Of a stretch of 64,000 bases of DNA, positions 8,494 to 17,297 are shown in pieces. Made by a program: the position numbers and the translations under genes. The notes beneath the pieces are model-generated. The model worked only from the letters and a program-made list of their open reading frames with translations, had not been told where the DNA came from and searched no databases. Origin of the DNA: Pedobacter insulae (GTDB lineage: Bacteria > Bacteroidota > Bacteroidia > Sphingobacteriales > Sphingobacteriaceae); NCBI RefSeq assembly GCF_900113525.1, contig NZ_FOPP01000005.1, positions 1-64,000 of the forward strand, written 5' to 3'. Position 1 is the first letter of the stretch; the number at the start of each line of letters is the position of its first letter.

Positions 8494-8985
8494 ATGAGCA
8501 AATTTGAAATCTCTAAAGAAAGTGGTCAACACTTAAGACTTGCCAGCTTAGTTGGTAACTGGGAAGGCAACACACGTACTTGGTTTGAAAAAGACATCTT
8601 GGCTGATGAATCCCCGATGGAAGGGCAGATGACCATGCTAATGGATGATCGCTTCCTTAATTACGAATATCAGGGTGTTTTGAATGGAAAACCCTACCAA
8701 GGCAAAATGATTTGGGCATATGACTTAGGAAATGAAAAATGCCAATGTAGCTGGATAGATAGCTTTCATATGGGAACAGGCATTTTGCACTCCGAAGGCC
8801 AGGCCACAAAAAACGGCTTCGAAGTTACAGGTCAATATGGTTGGATTGGAATTCCAGAGCCTTGGGGCTGGAGAACCGAGATAGAGTTAATCAATCCAGA
8901 TCAAATAATCATTAGGGCCTTTAACATTTCGCCTGAGGGGGATGAAGCTAAGGCAACCGAGACGATTTATCACCGCGTTATTTAA
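8494..8985 (+). CDS. DUF1579-type small protein
   Basis: 163 residues from the ATG at 8494; an ATG further upstream at 8410 gives a low-complexity extension lying over the divergent promoter, so I reject it. The sequence SLVGNWEGNTRTWFEKD, repeated Gly-Trp motifs and the IYHRV end fit the lipocalin-like DUF1579 proteins as I remember them. There is no signal peptide, so it is cytoplasmic. Function unknown. Convergent with the envelope operon, overlapping its last gene by 8 bases. Confidence 0.7.
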   Translation: MSKFEISKESGQHLRLASLVGNWEGNTRTWFEKDILADESPMEGQMTMLMDDRFLNYEYQGVLNGKPYQGKMIWAYDLGNEKCQCSWIDSFHMGTGILHSEGQATKNGFEVTGQYGWIGIPEPWGWRTEIELINPDQIIIRAFNISPEGDEAKATETIYHRVI

Positions 8986-9820
8986 CTTTTCTTGTTTTTT
9001 CAGAAACGCTTGTTGATCGGGAAACCGCATAGACAACTCCACTGGCAGACATTTGATAGCCTGTAGAGATAGAATATAGGATTTTCTCTTGAATAATTCC
9101 TGTTCCATTATCAATCACATATGTTCCATTTTGATTGGTATTGAGCAGTTTGGAGGTAATTGCACTTGAAAATTTAACGATAGTGGTTTTTTCTGTAATA
9201 TCTTCTACCCAAAACTTTGTAACTAGCCGCTGTTTATCAATTTCAACTGAATCAGTCCACGTAAAGTTCTTTTTGATATTGGGGTTATAAGTAAAACTAG
9301 CAATGAAACTTAACATCGTACCCTTCTCAAAAGCCTCTGGCTGTAGTCCGGCAAAAGAAACCAAGGTGTCTGTAGCCATTTCGGCTTTATAATCCGTAAA
9401 TGATTGAATAATACCTTCTTTATTGACCTGCACATCGATCGATTTATCTAGCATAAAATCCAGGGCCTTAATGATGGTCGAATTGGTATCCTTTTTGCTA
9501 TCAACACTGCTATAATGGAGTTTTTGGCCCATTATATTAATGTCATTTTCCATCTTTTTAATTTTAACATTAAAAGTATAGCCCCTATCATTCGCTAAAA
9601 TAGCCGAAAATGCTTTCGAAGCTGTCGAAATCGTGTTTGCCGTTATGGTCTGTTTACCTCTTTGAATAATCGCGTTAGAAGTAGTTAAAATATCTGTTTG
9701 ATATTCGTCTCCTGTATTAAACTTAAATACACGGTATTTTTGTTGTGCCTCCGCGGTAAAAGTCAATAACATAGACAGCAAGAGTAGCGCCGCTCTTAGA
9801 TTATATTTATTGTGATCCAT
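8978..9820 (-). CDS. Secreted protein of unknown function, last gene of envelope operon
   Basis: 280 residues with a signal peptide (about 1-26, TAEAQQ). The body is beta-rich and rich in Thr, Ser and Lys with no catalytic motif I can see; it resembles the DUF6263-type proteins of Bacteroidota, but I am unsure. It is third in a minus-strand operon after an outer-membrane-like protein and a Pro-rich protein (gap of 20 bases), so a role at the envelope is likely. Confidence 0.6.
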   Translation of the reverse strand: MDHNKYNLRAALLLLSMLLTFTAEAQQKYRVFKFNTGDEYQTDILTTSNAIIQRGKQTITANTISTASKAFSAILANDRGYTFNVKIKKMENDINIMGQKLHYSSVDSKKDTNSTIIKALDFMLDKSIDVQVNKEGIIQSFTDYKAEMATDTLVSFAGLQPEAFEKGTMLSFIASFTYNPNIKKNFTWTDSVEIDKQRLVTKFWVEDITEKTTIVKFSSAITSKLLNTNQNGTYVIDNGTGIIQEKILYSISTGYQMSASGVVYAVSRSTSVSEKTRKVK

Positions 9821-9840
9821 GAATTCTGTGTCGTAAATTA

Positions 9841-10254
9841 TTAATTAGCTCCAATGGGAACCCTTATATCGGGCATCGCTGGCAATGCAGGTAAAGGGGG
9901 TAAAACCGGTAACTGAGGTAAATTAATTGTTTTAGCATAAGTGATCGATGCAGGTGAACTTCCTACAGGAGGAGCAGCCGGCGGTGCTGGCGCGGCTGGG
10001 ACTGCTGGCAAGAGCGCAACACCTGTAATTGTTGGCGTTGGCGCAACTACTGGCGGAGTCATTACTTGCAATGGTGGAGCCGCCGGCACCGTTAAAGGAG
10101 CTGTAGACACGGCAACCACAGGTGTTGCCTGAGGGGTTGAGACAGGAACTGGCACTCTATGATCTGAGGCATTTCCCGTGGCGTTTTGTGCTTTAGCGTC
10201 ATTAACGCTTATCGCTGCTGTAAATACTAGCACAATTAATAATAACTTTTTCAT
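9841..10254 (-). CDS. Proline/alanine-rich secreted protein
   Basis: 137 residues: a signal peptide (about 1-22, DAKAQ) followed by a low-complexity region almost wholly of Pro, Ala, Val and Thr, ending in runs such as LPVLPPLPALPAMPD. Such a chain would be extended and could span the periplasm or tether to peptidoglycan or the outer membrane. It is spaced 11 bases after the outer-membrane-like gene and 20 before the last gene of the operon, so it is expressed with both. No family recognised. Confidence 0.55.
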   Translation of the reverse strand: MKKLLLIVLVFTAAISVNDAKAQNATGNASDHRVPVPVSTPQATPVVAVSTAPLTVPAAPPLQVMTPPVVAPTPTITGVALLPAVPAAPAPPAAPPVGSSPASITYAKTINLPQLPVLPPLPALPAMPDIRVPIGAN

Positions 10255-10265
10255 AATTCTATCTA

Positions 10266-11285
10266 TTAATTTCTCATGATTAATCCATTTTCTCCACCCC
10301 TAAAATTAGGAGGCGTGCGGTCGTCTCTTATCCTGTTTTTATCTTTTATTAACCTATCCGCTTTTTGCCTTTTGTTTTCAAGCCTCCTACCAAGTACAAT
10401 GGGTAAACCTAGAGAGGCAATAAATTGTATTCGATCACCAGAATATTTAGTCAAATTATAAACTCCAAAGCCAATTGTTAAAGGAGAACTTCTAAGAGGC
10501 CTTACTCCACTCGAAAACCCTAAATTCATTCCAGACCATTCTGCATTGAGGTTAACCTGTCTAAATATCTCATAAGAGATATTCGCAAAAAAACCTGTTC
10601 CATATTTGCCTTTGCCAGTTAGCGTATCTTGCGGACTTTTATATAAAAAACGTCCAGTTCCGTAACCAATTGTGTAGCCTAAGCCAGAATAGCCCGCTGT
10701 TCGCGATCTAACCGATTGTGCGGCATGGCTGTAAGCAATATAAAAAGTAGGGTCTGGCGCATCTGAAACAGCCGGAGAGGCAAATAATTGTAGTCCGCCT
10801 ACAGAGATACTACTCCCTTTAAATATTTGTCTGCTTAAAATAATATTTGCCGATAAATCCCTTAATTCACTTACCCGGGTAACATTTAAACTCACAGAAG
10901 CGTTGACATATTTTACAGGGTTTCCTCCACTAACGCCTACTACACCAATTAAATCTGCCTTTTGTGGATCAGTGTACATTGCGGGGAAAACACCCCCGAG
11001 GACACCAAAAATATAAGTTGAATTTCCTCCGCCCCACCCTGAAGGTGTCATGATACTTTGCACGCTATTATTAGGCAATAAAGCCTGATTGAAAAACTTA
11101 TAATCCCCGTTCTGAGACACGATAGAGTCCATTTTTGCTTTTAAACTATTTTCGAATACTGTTTGCGCAGGAGTAATCCGGGGAAATAGAAAAATAAAAC
11201 CTAAAATTAAAAGGAAACTAATTTGCTTTAAACCACCGATTCTACTTTCCTTCATAAAATGAAATAGATAATTGTTTTGATTCAC
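10266..11285 (-). CDS. Putative outer-membrane beta-barrel protein, first gene of envelope operon
   Basis: 339 residues. A long N-terminus precedes the signal peptide (about 20-40, ending ITPAQ); a Met at codon 11 may be the true start. The mature part has alternating beta-strand pattern with aromatic belts, Gly-rich turns (GVLGGVF, GYSGLGYTIGYGTG) and ends in a Lys/Arg-rich tail after the last strand (IQFIASLGLPIVLG). That fits a 10-14 strand barrel but no named family. Leads the operon with the Pro-rich and the DUF6263-like genes. Confidence 0.55.
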   Translation of the reverse strand: MNQNNYLFHFMKESRIGGLKQISFLLILGFIFLFPRITPAQTVFENSLKAKMDSIVSQNGDYKFFNQALLPNNSVQSIMTPSGWGGGNSTYIFGVLGGVFPAMYTDPQKADLIGVVGVSGGNPVKYVNASVSLNVTRVSELRDLSANIILSRQIFKGSSISVGGLQLFASPAVSDAPDPTFYIAYSHAAQSVRSRTAGYSGLGYTIGYGTGRFLYKSPQDTLTGKGKYGTGFFANISYEIFRQVNLNAEWSGMNLGFSSGVRPLRSSPLTIGFGVYNLTKYSGDRIQFIASLGLPIVLGRRLENKRQKADRLIKDKNRIRDDRTPPNFRGGENGLIMRN

Positions 11286-11443
11286 TACTTATGATGTATA
11301 AATATATTATTATTTATCCATTCATCAATCAAAACTTATACCAATCATTTTTATTTGTTCCTTAACATATTTTTGAAGCAAAAACTTGAGCCGGTTAATA
11401 GCTATAATTGGTACCTTTATAGGGATACATTAATGCAGATTTT

Positions 11444-12376
11444 ATGACCTTAGTACAACTAGAATATATTGTTGCAGTAGATACCTATAGAAGTTTTGTG
11501 AGCGCGGCCGACAAATGTTTTGTTACCCAGCCTACGCTGAGCATGCAAATACAAAAACTGGAAGAGTTTTTAAACGTAAAAATCTTCGACAGGAGCAAAC
11601 AGCCTGTTATACCAACAGAGATCGGTGCCCAAATTATTGCTCAGGCTAGAACTGTGTTACAGGAGAATGAAAAAATAAAAGAATTAATTAATAGCCAACA
11701 ACGCGACATTATTGGAGAATTAAAAATAGGCATTATTCCCACAATAGCCCCATACTTATTGCCAGAGGTGATTGCCGCCATGCTTCAGAAATACCCGGAG
11801 CTCAAATTGTTGATTTGGGAATATACTACTGAAGATATTATTAATCATTTAAAAACCGGGATAATTGATTGCGGGATTTTAGCAACACCTTTGGTAGACA
11901 TAAACCTTTCTGAAACGCCACTCTACTATGAAAATTTCGTGAGTTACATCAGCAAGAACAGCAAGCTGTATCGAAAAAAAATGATTGATGCAGATGATCT
12001 TGCGGATGAAAACATTTGGTTGTTAAATGAAGGTCATTGTATGAGGTCCCAAGTATTAAACATTTGTCGCTCTACCAAGAATAACCGGCTACAATCTTTG
12101 ACCTATAATACCGGAAGCGTAGAAACACTCATCAGAATGGTTGATATAAATGATGGTGCTACCTTGCTACCCGAACTATCTATTAAATACCTTAGTAACA
12201 AGCAATTGAACAAGGTGCGCTATTTCAAATCTCCAGAACCTGTAAGGGAGATTAGTTTAGTAACCCATAAGAATTTTGTGAAGAAAAGAATGCTCAACGC
12301 CTTGCGCGAGGAGCTATTGGCCATCATCCCAAAACAGATGAAGCAACGTAAGAAAAAGGAAGTAATCGGGATCTAA
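11444..12376 (+). CDS. oxyR: Hydrogen-peroxide sensor and LysR-type regulator OxyR
   Basis: 310 residues. N-terminal winged HTH (about 4-62) and a substrate-like domain from about 90. The redox centre is present with the same numbering as in E. coli: NEGHCMRSQ puts Cys at 199 and the second Cys (LNIC) at 208, the pair that forms the regulatory disulfide. Superoxide dismutase lies 0.6 kb downstream on the other strand. A weak -7 box (TACCTTTA) lies about 20 bases upstream of the start. The 3' end overlaps the next convergent gene by 4 bases. Confidence 0.92.
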   Translation: MTLVQLEYIVAVDTYRSFVSAADKCFVTQPTLSMQIQKLEEFLNVKIFDRSKQPVIPTEIGAQIIAQARTVLQENEKIKELINSQQRDIIGELKIGIIPTIAPYLLPEVIAAMLQKYPELKLLIWEYTTEDIINHLKTGIIDCGILATPLVDINLSETPLYYENFVSYISKNSKLYRKKMIDADDLADENIWLLNEGHCMRSQVLNICRSTKNNRLQSLTYNTGSVETLIRMVDINDGATLLPELSIKYLSNKQLNKVRYFKSPEPVREISLVTHKNFVKKRMLNALREELLAIIPKQMKQRKKKEVIGI

Positions 12377-12813
12377 TTATTCCCCGTTTTTAAACCTTCA
12401 ATACCCACAACCTTTTCTTCCACTTCGCCTTTTTTACGTTTTTTCTTCTTTTTTGAAGGATCTATTCCACTCAACCGCTCCTCAATAAGCTTTTCATATT
12501 CTACGACCTGCTCAGGCTTAAGAACCGTTTTTATATTCTTATTTGATTCATTTTGCAGGCGATAATACCGGGTGATATCTTCATCATTGTAACCACTTGC
12601 CTGTTGCTTTTTATAAAGGGCCAATTGTTCTTTGGCAATGCTAAACGCATAATTATAGATGACATTTTTTTGGGTCGAACTTAATTTCAAACGTTTTTCC
12701 AGTTCATCAATATTTTTCTTTGCTATTTCCTCAGCAGTGGGCTGCTTTTGCGCAAAAGCGGAAAAAAATACCCCAATAATCATCAACATTGTAAAAATTA
12801 ATCTTTTCATCAT
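12373..12813 (-). CDS. Secreted helical protein of unknown function
   Basis: 146 residues with signal peptide (about 1-21, SAFAQ). The mature part is charged and helical (KRLKLSSTQKNVIYNYAFSIAKEQLALYKKQ) with a poly-Lys stretch near the end (KKKKKRKKGE). The periplasmic helical layout with LSSTQ recalls Spy/LTXXQ-type proteins, but the motifs are not exact. Convergent with oxyR and downstream of sod, separated from it by a strong terminator, so it probably has its own promoter. Confidence 0.55.
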   Translation of the reverse strand: MMKRLIFTMLMIIGVFFSAFAQKQPTAEEIAKKNIDELEKRLKLSSTQKNVIYNYAFSIAKEQLALYKKQQASGYNDEDITRYYRLQNESNKNIKTVLKPEQVVEYEKLIEERLSGIDPSKKKKKRKKGEVEEKVVGIEGLKTGNN

Positions 12814-12887
12814 TACGCGCTCTATTTTAAAGTGATCTGATCAAAATTAAGAATTATCTCATAATTATTATAATGACCGGCATAAAA

Positions 12888-12916
12888 AAACCGTCTCAGT
12901 ACTAATGAGACGGTTT
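12888..12916 (-). terminator. Rho-independent terminator of superoxide dismutase
   Basis: Perfect 11-bp stem AAACCGTCTCA / TGAGACGGTTT with a 7-base loop. On the minus strand the stem is followed by a T-run, 22 bases after the sod stop. Confidence 0.88.
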
Positions 12917-12937
12917 CCTTAATTTTGACATGGGCTG

Positions 12938-13546
12938 CTATAATGCTTTTTTATAGCGCTCTGCTACTGCATCCCAATTCACTGCGTTCCAAATAGCAGC
13001 TAAATAGGCTGGGCGCATATTTTGATACTTTAAGTAATAGGCATGTTCCCAAACATCCACGCCGAAAATTGGCGTACCTTTTACTTCTGCGATATCCATT
13101 AAGGGATTGTCTTGGTTAGGTGTTGAAGAGATAACTAGTTTTTTATCTGCGCCAACTGACAACCATGCCCAACCTGAGCCAAAGCGGGTAGCCCCTGCAT
13201 CTTGAACCTTCGTTTTAAACTCGTCAAAAGAACCAAAAGCATCGTTTATAGCTTTCGCTAAATCGCCAGTTGGCTCACCACCCTTATTAGGGCCTAAAAC
13301 CGACCAGAATAAGGAATGGTTAAAGTGACCACCGCCATTATTACGAACGGCTGCAGGAAATTTTGAAATATTTTTAATGATATCTTCTATACTTGAATTC
13401 GCTTCAGGTTTACCTTCTAATGCCTTATTTAAATTGGTAACGTAAGCCTGGTGATGTTTTCCATGGTGAATTTCCATGGTTAGTTTATCAATATGTGGTT
13501 CTAGTGCGTCTGTAGCGTATGATAACGCAGGTAATTCAAAAGCCAT
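12938..13546 (-). CDS. sodA: Superoxide dismutase, Fe/Mn family
   Basis: 202 residues, the usual length. Converts superoxide to hydrogen peroxide and oxygen in the cytoplasm. Metal ligands of the family are visible: His in EIHHGKHH near residue 27, His in FNHSLFW near 77, and the [13 protein letters not shown] motif near 165 with Asp and His. Whether iron or manganese is used cannot be read with certainty. A TATATTTG promoter box sits 35 bases upstream and a strong terminator follows. Confidence 0.93.
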   Translation of the reverse strand: MAFELPALSYATDALEPHIDKLTMEIHHGKHHQAYVTNLNKALEGKPEANSSIEDIIKNISKFPAAVRNNGGGHFNHSLFWSVLGPNKGGEPTGDLAKAINDAFGSFDEFKTKVQDAGATRFGSGWAWLSVGADKKLVISSTPNQDNPLMDIAEVKGTPIFGVDVWEHAYYLKYQNMRPAYLAAIWNAVNWDAVAERYKKAL

Positions 13547-13580
13547 AATGTTTATTATTTAAGTTTAAAATGTTACTGTA

Positions 13581-13604
13581 CAAATATAACTCACAAAAGT
13601 TGTG
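13581..13604 (-). promoter_or_regulatory. sod promoter -7 box with adjacent inverted repeat
   Basis: TATATTTG on the minus strand at 13588-13581 matches TAnnTTTG exactly. Just upstream, CACAA-AAG-TTGTG (13592-13604) is a 5-bp inverted repeat lying in the spacer, a possible operator. Confidence 0.5.
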
Positions 13605-13614
13605 TTTTATTCGG

Positions 13615-14100
13615 TTATTTGTCAAATTCTTTCCTCTTCTGTTTAAAAAAACTGGTCATTAAAGCTCCGCATTCCTCAGCCAAAACTCCCCCTGTAACTA
13701 ACGTTTTTGGATGTAATATGTTTTCGTTAATTCTTGTAAAACCCCTCTTCTCTTCTCTAGCGCCATAAACTACTCTGCCAAGCTGTGTCCAATAGCTAGC
13801 TCCTGCACACATAACACAGGGTTCAATGGTTACATAAAGCGTGCAGTTTTTCAGATATTTTCCGCCAATAGTTTGTGAAGCAGCCGTAAATGCTTGTATT
13901 TCTGCATGCGCCGTAACATCATTCAGTTGCTCAGTTAAATTATGTCCGCGACCAATTACTTTCCCGTTGCACACTATTACTGCGCCAATAGGGATTTCTT
14001 GGAGAGCAAAAGCTTTTTGCGCTTCATTTAAAGCTAATCGCATAAAATGCTCGTCTTCTTCTGGCAAGTTTTTACTTACTTCGAAATTATAATAACTCAT
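13615..14100 (-). CDS. tadA: tRNA-specific adenosine deaminase
   Basis: 161 residues. Converts adenosine 34 to inosine in the anticodon of tRNA-Arg. The zinc site of the cytidine-deaminase fold is complete: HAE in VTAHAEIQAF with the catalytic Glu, and PCVMC in IEPCVMCAGASYW. Length and the C-terminal FKQKRKE basic helix fit TadA rather than guanine deaminase. A perfect TATTTTTG box lies 37 bases upstream on the same strand. Confidence 0.88.
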   Translation of the reverse strand: MSYYNFEVSKNLPEEDEHFMRLALNEAQKAFALQEIPIGAVIVCNGKVIGRGHNLTEQLNDVTAHAEIQAFTAASQTIGGKYLKNCTLYVTIEPCVMCAGASYWTQLGRVVYGAREEKRGFTRINENILHPKTLVTGGVLAEECGALMTSFFKQKRKEFDK

Positions 14101-14136
14101 TTTGATGGTTAATTATCAATTATTTCTACCATCCTT

Positions 14137-14144
14137 CAAAAATA
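14137..14144 (-). promoter_or_regulatory. tadA promoter -7 box
   Basis: TATTTTTG on the minus strand, an exact TAnnTTTG, 37 bases upstream of the tadA ATG. Confidence 0.5.
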
Positions 14145-14187
14145 CAAATTTTCTCCCAACCCGACTTCGTAAGTCGCAACGAAAGAC

Positions 14188-14219
14188 TTGCTGACTATAG
14201 ACACATTTCACTACCTTTG
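14188..14219 (+). promoter_or_regulatory. Promoter of the RlmI-type methyltransferase gene
   Basis: TTG (14188-14190), 21 bases, TACCTTTG (14212-14219). The ATG at 14224 follows four bases later. The box shows that a longer reading frame starting at this TTG cannot be the protein start. A short hairpin CGACTT-CGT-AAGTCG lies just upstream. Confidence 0.6.
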
Positions 14220-14223
14220 CGAT

Positions 14224-15411
14224 ATGGTAGAAATCAGGCTCAAAAAAGGAAAAGAAAAAGCAGTTTTACAACTTCATCCCTGGGTATTTTCTGGTGCCTT
14301 GGATAAGATCATGGGCTCCCCGGTAAATGGGGAGGTTGTTAAAGTGATAAGTGCTAATAACGAATTTTTAGCTTATGGTTATTTCAATGATCAATCTCGC
14401 GTTGCAATTAGATTACTTGAGTGGAACGAGGGTGTAATGATAGATGAGGAATGGTATGCTAAAAAGATTAATGCTGCCATTAGCTCCCGCGCCCAGCTTT
14501 TAGCCAATGCCGAAACCAATGCTTATCGGTTAATTTTTAGCGAAGCTGATTTTCTACCGGGATTAATCGTAGATAAATATGCTGATTTTCTATCCGTTCA
14601 GATTTTGAGTAGTGGGATTGAAAGTGCAAAATCTATAATTATCCGCATTTTGTGCGATACTTTGCAGCCTAAGGGGATTTTTGACCGAAGTGATGCGACC
14701 GCCAGAACACATGAAGGAATTACCGCAGAAAATGGGTTATTGTGGGGAGAAGCTCCGGCAGAATTTATTGCGGTAAAGGAAAATGGAATCACCTACCACA
14801 TCAATATCGCTGAAGGACAAAAGTCCGGCTTTTATTGCGATCAACGTGATAACCGTCGAATTCTTGCTGAATATGCTGCGGGGAAAAGTGTTTTAGATTG
14901 CTTTAGTTACAGCGGGGGATTTAGCTTAAATGCGTTTAAAAACCATGCTAAGGAAGTTTTTAGCGTTGACAGTTCTGCATTGGCCATTGAAACTTTAAAA
15001 CAAAATATCGCCCTTAACAAATTTGATCAAAATATCCATACAGCTATTCAGTCTGACGTAAACAAGCAGCTAAGGGCTTTTAAAGAAGAAGGGAAAAAGT
15101 TTGACATTGTTGTCTTAGATCCGCCAAAATATGCTCCATCTCGGTCGGCTTTAGACCGTGCAGCAAGAGCTTATAAGGATTTAAATAGACTAGGTTTATC
15201 TTTATTAGAAAGTGGCGGACTACTCGCAACTTTTTCCTGTTCGGGGGCTGTTGATATTGAAACTTTTAAGCAAATCATTGCTTGGGCAGCGCTGGATGCA
15301 GGTAAAGAAGTTCAAGTAATTAAACAGTTTTCCCAACCTGAAGATCACCCTGTTCGTTTATCTTTTCCAGAAGGCGAATATTTAAAGGGGTTGCTGGTAA
15401 GGGTTGTTTAA
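14224..15411 (+). CDS. RlmI-type 23S rRNA cytosine methyltransferase
   Basis: 395 residues. N-terminal PUA domain (EIRLKKGKEKAVLQLHPWVFSGAL) followed by a class I SAM-dependent methyltransferase: VLDCFSYSGGFSLNAF is the SAM-binding loop and LDPPKYAPS the catalytic motif. The family makes 5-methylcytosine in 23S rRNA; the exact position is not readable. I start it at the ATG at 14224 because the promoter box ends four bases earlier. The end abuts the convergent MFS-associated gene. Confidence 0.85.
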   Translation: MVEIRLKKGKEKAVLQLHPWVFSGALDKIMGSPVNGEVVKVISANNEFLAYGYFNDQSRVAIRLLEWNEGVMIDEEWYAKKINAAISSRAQLLANAETNAYRLIFSEADFLPGLIVDKYADFLSVQILSSGIESAKSIIIRILCDTLQPKGIFDRSDATARTHEGITAENGLLWGEAPAEFIAVKENGITYHINIAEGQKSGFYCDQRDNRRILAEYAAGKSVLDCFSYSGGFSLNAFKNHAKEVFSVDSSALAIETLKQNIALNKFDQNIHTAIQSDVNKQLRAFKEEGKKFDIVVLDPPKYAPSRSALDRAARAYKDLNRLGLSLLESGGLLATFSCSGAVDIETFKQIIAWAALDAGKEVQVIKQFSQPEDHPVRLSFPEGEYLKGLLVRVV

Positions 15412-15659
15412 AGCTCTTTAGAACTTTCGGGCAACTTCTCATATTCCCCAGATAAAGCATATCGACCAAAAATAACAAGACCAACTGCAATTGGAATGAA
15501 AATAAGCAGAATAATGCCCCATTGCAAGGCAGTGTTGGTTTGCGCAATTCCCGCAGGGGCGTTGCTAACCTTGTCCCAGGCTTGGAGAAACATCAATATA
15601 ACGGAAGCTGGGCCAAGAATAATCCAAACTATGCCTAAGATTTTTTTTAATGCGTTCAT
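15408..15659 (-). CDS. Small two-helix membrane protein next to the MFS transporter
   Basis: 83 residues from the ATG at 15659. Two membrane helices (about 5-25, IVWIILGPASVILMFLQAW, and 40-64, GIILLIFIPIAVGLVIFGRYAL) and a short acidic tail. It resembles the small proteins (DUF6814-type, as I recall) that accompany MFS transporters in Bacteroidota, and here it lies 48 bases downstream of one. A role as transporter subunit is inference. Convergent with the methyltransferase gene. Confidence 0.6.
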   Translation of the reverse strand: MNALKKILGIVWIILGPASVILMFLQAWDKVSNAPAGIAQTNTALQWGIILLIFIPIAVGLVIFGRYALSGEYEKLPESSKEL

Positions 15660-15707
15660 TTTATAAAAATTATACTTCAACAAAGTTTTACGCTTTGTAA
15701 AAGTGGT

Positions 15708-17237
15708 TTAATCATTAACGTTTTCGTCTGTTTTATTCGATAAATAAACTGCACCGATGATAAAACTTAAAGCTGCAATTCCAATTGGGTACCATAATCC
15801 GGAAAGTGGTGTGGAGCCCGCAAAACTTGCAATTAAAGTGGCTATAAAAGGCACCAATCCTCCAAAAACTCCATTCCCTACATGGTACGGCAATGACATC
15901 GAGGTGTACCTAATTTTAGTAGGGAATAATTCTACTAAAAATGCTGCAATTGGTCCGTAAACCATTGTTACTAATAAAATTTGAAAAAATACAAGTCCCA
16001 CAAAAATCCAGAAAACCGGCGTACTCAGCTTCTTATCTTGATAAATTGTTGGAGCGTGGCCAAGTGCTTTATTTGGATCAGCATAAACGGTATCTACTTC
16101 CAGTTTTACAAATGAAGACCCATCCGTTAGGTGAAATTTACGCGCAGTATTTACCAAACTATCCTGTCCATCGTGAATAGCAACCTTAGTCATAACAGGC
16201 GCGTCAACTTGCTTAATCATACTCACGGCTACTTTGCTTACGTCGGTTTGATCAATAAACATTTGATATATCGGCCGATAAAAGATAATCCCCAATAGCA
16301 TTCCGGTTAGCATAATCCATTTTCGACCTACCTTATCGCTCCAGGCGCCAAACACTACGAAGAAAGGAGTAGCAAAAGCAATGGCCCATAGTAAAATATA
16401 CCGAGAATCATTAAAATCAACCTTACAGGTATTTTCAATAAACGATTGTGCATAGAACTGTCCTGTATACCAAATAACGCCTTGTCCCATTGTAGCGCCA
16501 AAAAGAGCGAGCAATACCATTTTAAAATTACCTTTTTTGCTGAAGCTTTCTTTTAGTGGGTTTTTAGATATTTTCCCTTCTGTTTTAAGTTTGGTAAACA
16601 TTGGAGATTCGTGCATCTTTAGTCGTATATATATTGATACGCCTACCAATAAAATAGAAAGTAAAAAAGGAATTCTCCATCCCCAATCGGCAAAGGCTTC
16701 AGCTCCGATTATATTTTTTGATAAAACTATGATGCCCAGTGATAAAAATAACCCCAGTGTTGCGGTAGTTTGGATCCAACTCGTAAAAAACCCTCTTTTC
16801 CCTTTTGGTGCATGTTCGGCAACATACGTAGCCGCTCCCCCATACTCACCTCCAAGTGCAAGTCCTTGAACCAATCTCAAAATAAGAACCAATATCGGAG
16901 CAGCATAGCCGATGCTCGAATAAGAGGGGATTAAACCTATTAGAAAGGTAGAACCACCCATTAAAACAAGCGTCAATAAAAAGGTATATTTTCTTCCGAT
17001 TAAATCTCCCAACCGACCAAAAACTAAGGCTCCAAAAGGCCTCACAATAAATCCGGCAGCAAATATGGCTAGCGTATTAATTAAAGCTGAAGCACCCGCG
17101 TCGGCCGGGAAAAGCTGTGCGCCAATGATACTAGCTAAGCTCCCAAAAATATAAAAGTCGTACCACTCAATTAAGGTTCCTAATGAGGAAGCTCCAATTA
17201 CTTTGAAGATGCTATTTTGTTTAGTCGAGTCGTTCAT
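15708..17237 (-). CDS. MFS transporter, metabolite:H+ symporter (MHS/ProP-like) type
   Basis: 509 residues from the ATG at 17237; an earlier start would add a short Cys-rich stretch unlike a transporter. Twelve membrane segments with the MFS signatures GRLGDLIGRKYTF after helix 2, RLVQGLALGGEYGG in helix 4 and SDKVGRKW after helix 8. The substrate is unknown; the family moves carboxylates, betaines or other metabolites with protons. Unusual is a hydrophilic insert of about 80 residues between helices 9 and 10 (VSMIKQVDAP to TIYQDKK), predicted outside the membrane. Follows an SDR gene by 60 bases. Confidence 0.82.
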   Translation of the reverse strand: MNDSTKQNSIFKVIGASSLGTLIEWYDFYIFGSLASIIGAQLFPADAGASALINTLAIFAAGFIVRPFGALVFGRLGDLIGRKYTFLLTLVLMGGSTFLIGLIPSYSSIGYAAPILVLILRLVQGLALGGEYGGAATYVAEHAPKGKRGFFTSWIQTTATLGLFLSLGIIVLSKNIIGAEAFADWGWRIPFLLSILLVGVSIYIRLKMHESPMFTKLKTEGKISKNPLKESFSKKGNFKMVLLALFGATMGQGVIWYTGQFYAQSFIENTCKVDFNDSRYILLWAIAFATPFFVVFGAWSDKVGRKWIMLTGMLLGIIFYRPIYQMFIDQTDVSKVAVSMIKQVDAPVMTKVAIHDGQDSLVNTARKFHLTDGSSFVKLEVDTVYADPNKALGHAPTIYQDKKLSTPVFWIFVGLVFFQILLVTMVYGPIAAFLVELFPTKIRYTSMSLPYHVGNGVFGGLVPFIATLIASFAGSTPLSGLWYPIGIAALSFIIGAVYLSNKTDENVND

Positions 17238-17297
17238 AATTCTTAAAACTAATAGTTTAGAATTAGAATTACAACAACCAGAATAAAAAGCAGCCAT

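Noticed and set aside
9941..10132. Gly/Ala-rich open frame on the plus strand
   Set aside because: It is the antisense of the Pro/Ala-rich gene (Pro codons read backward as Gly); no start context or homologue.
11395..11425. ATAG/CTAT words upstream of oxyR as an OxyR binding site
   Set aside because: Spacing does not fit the ATAG-N7-CTAT-N7-ATAG-N7-CTAT pattern; AT-rich chance is enough.
15680..15698. ACAAAG...CTTTGT hairpin between the MFS gene and its small partner as terminator
   Set aside because: Only 6 bp, weak AT-rich stem; may not fold stably.
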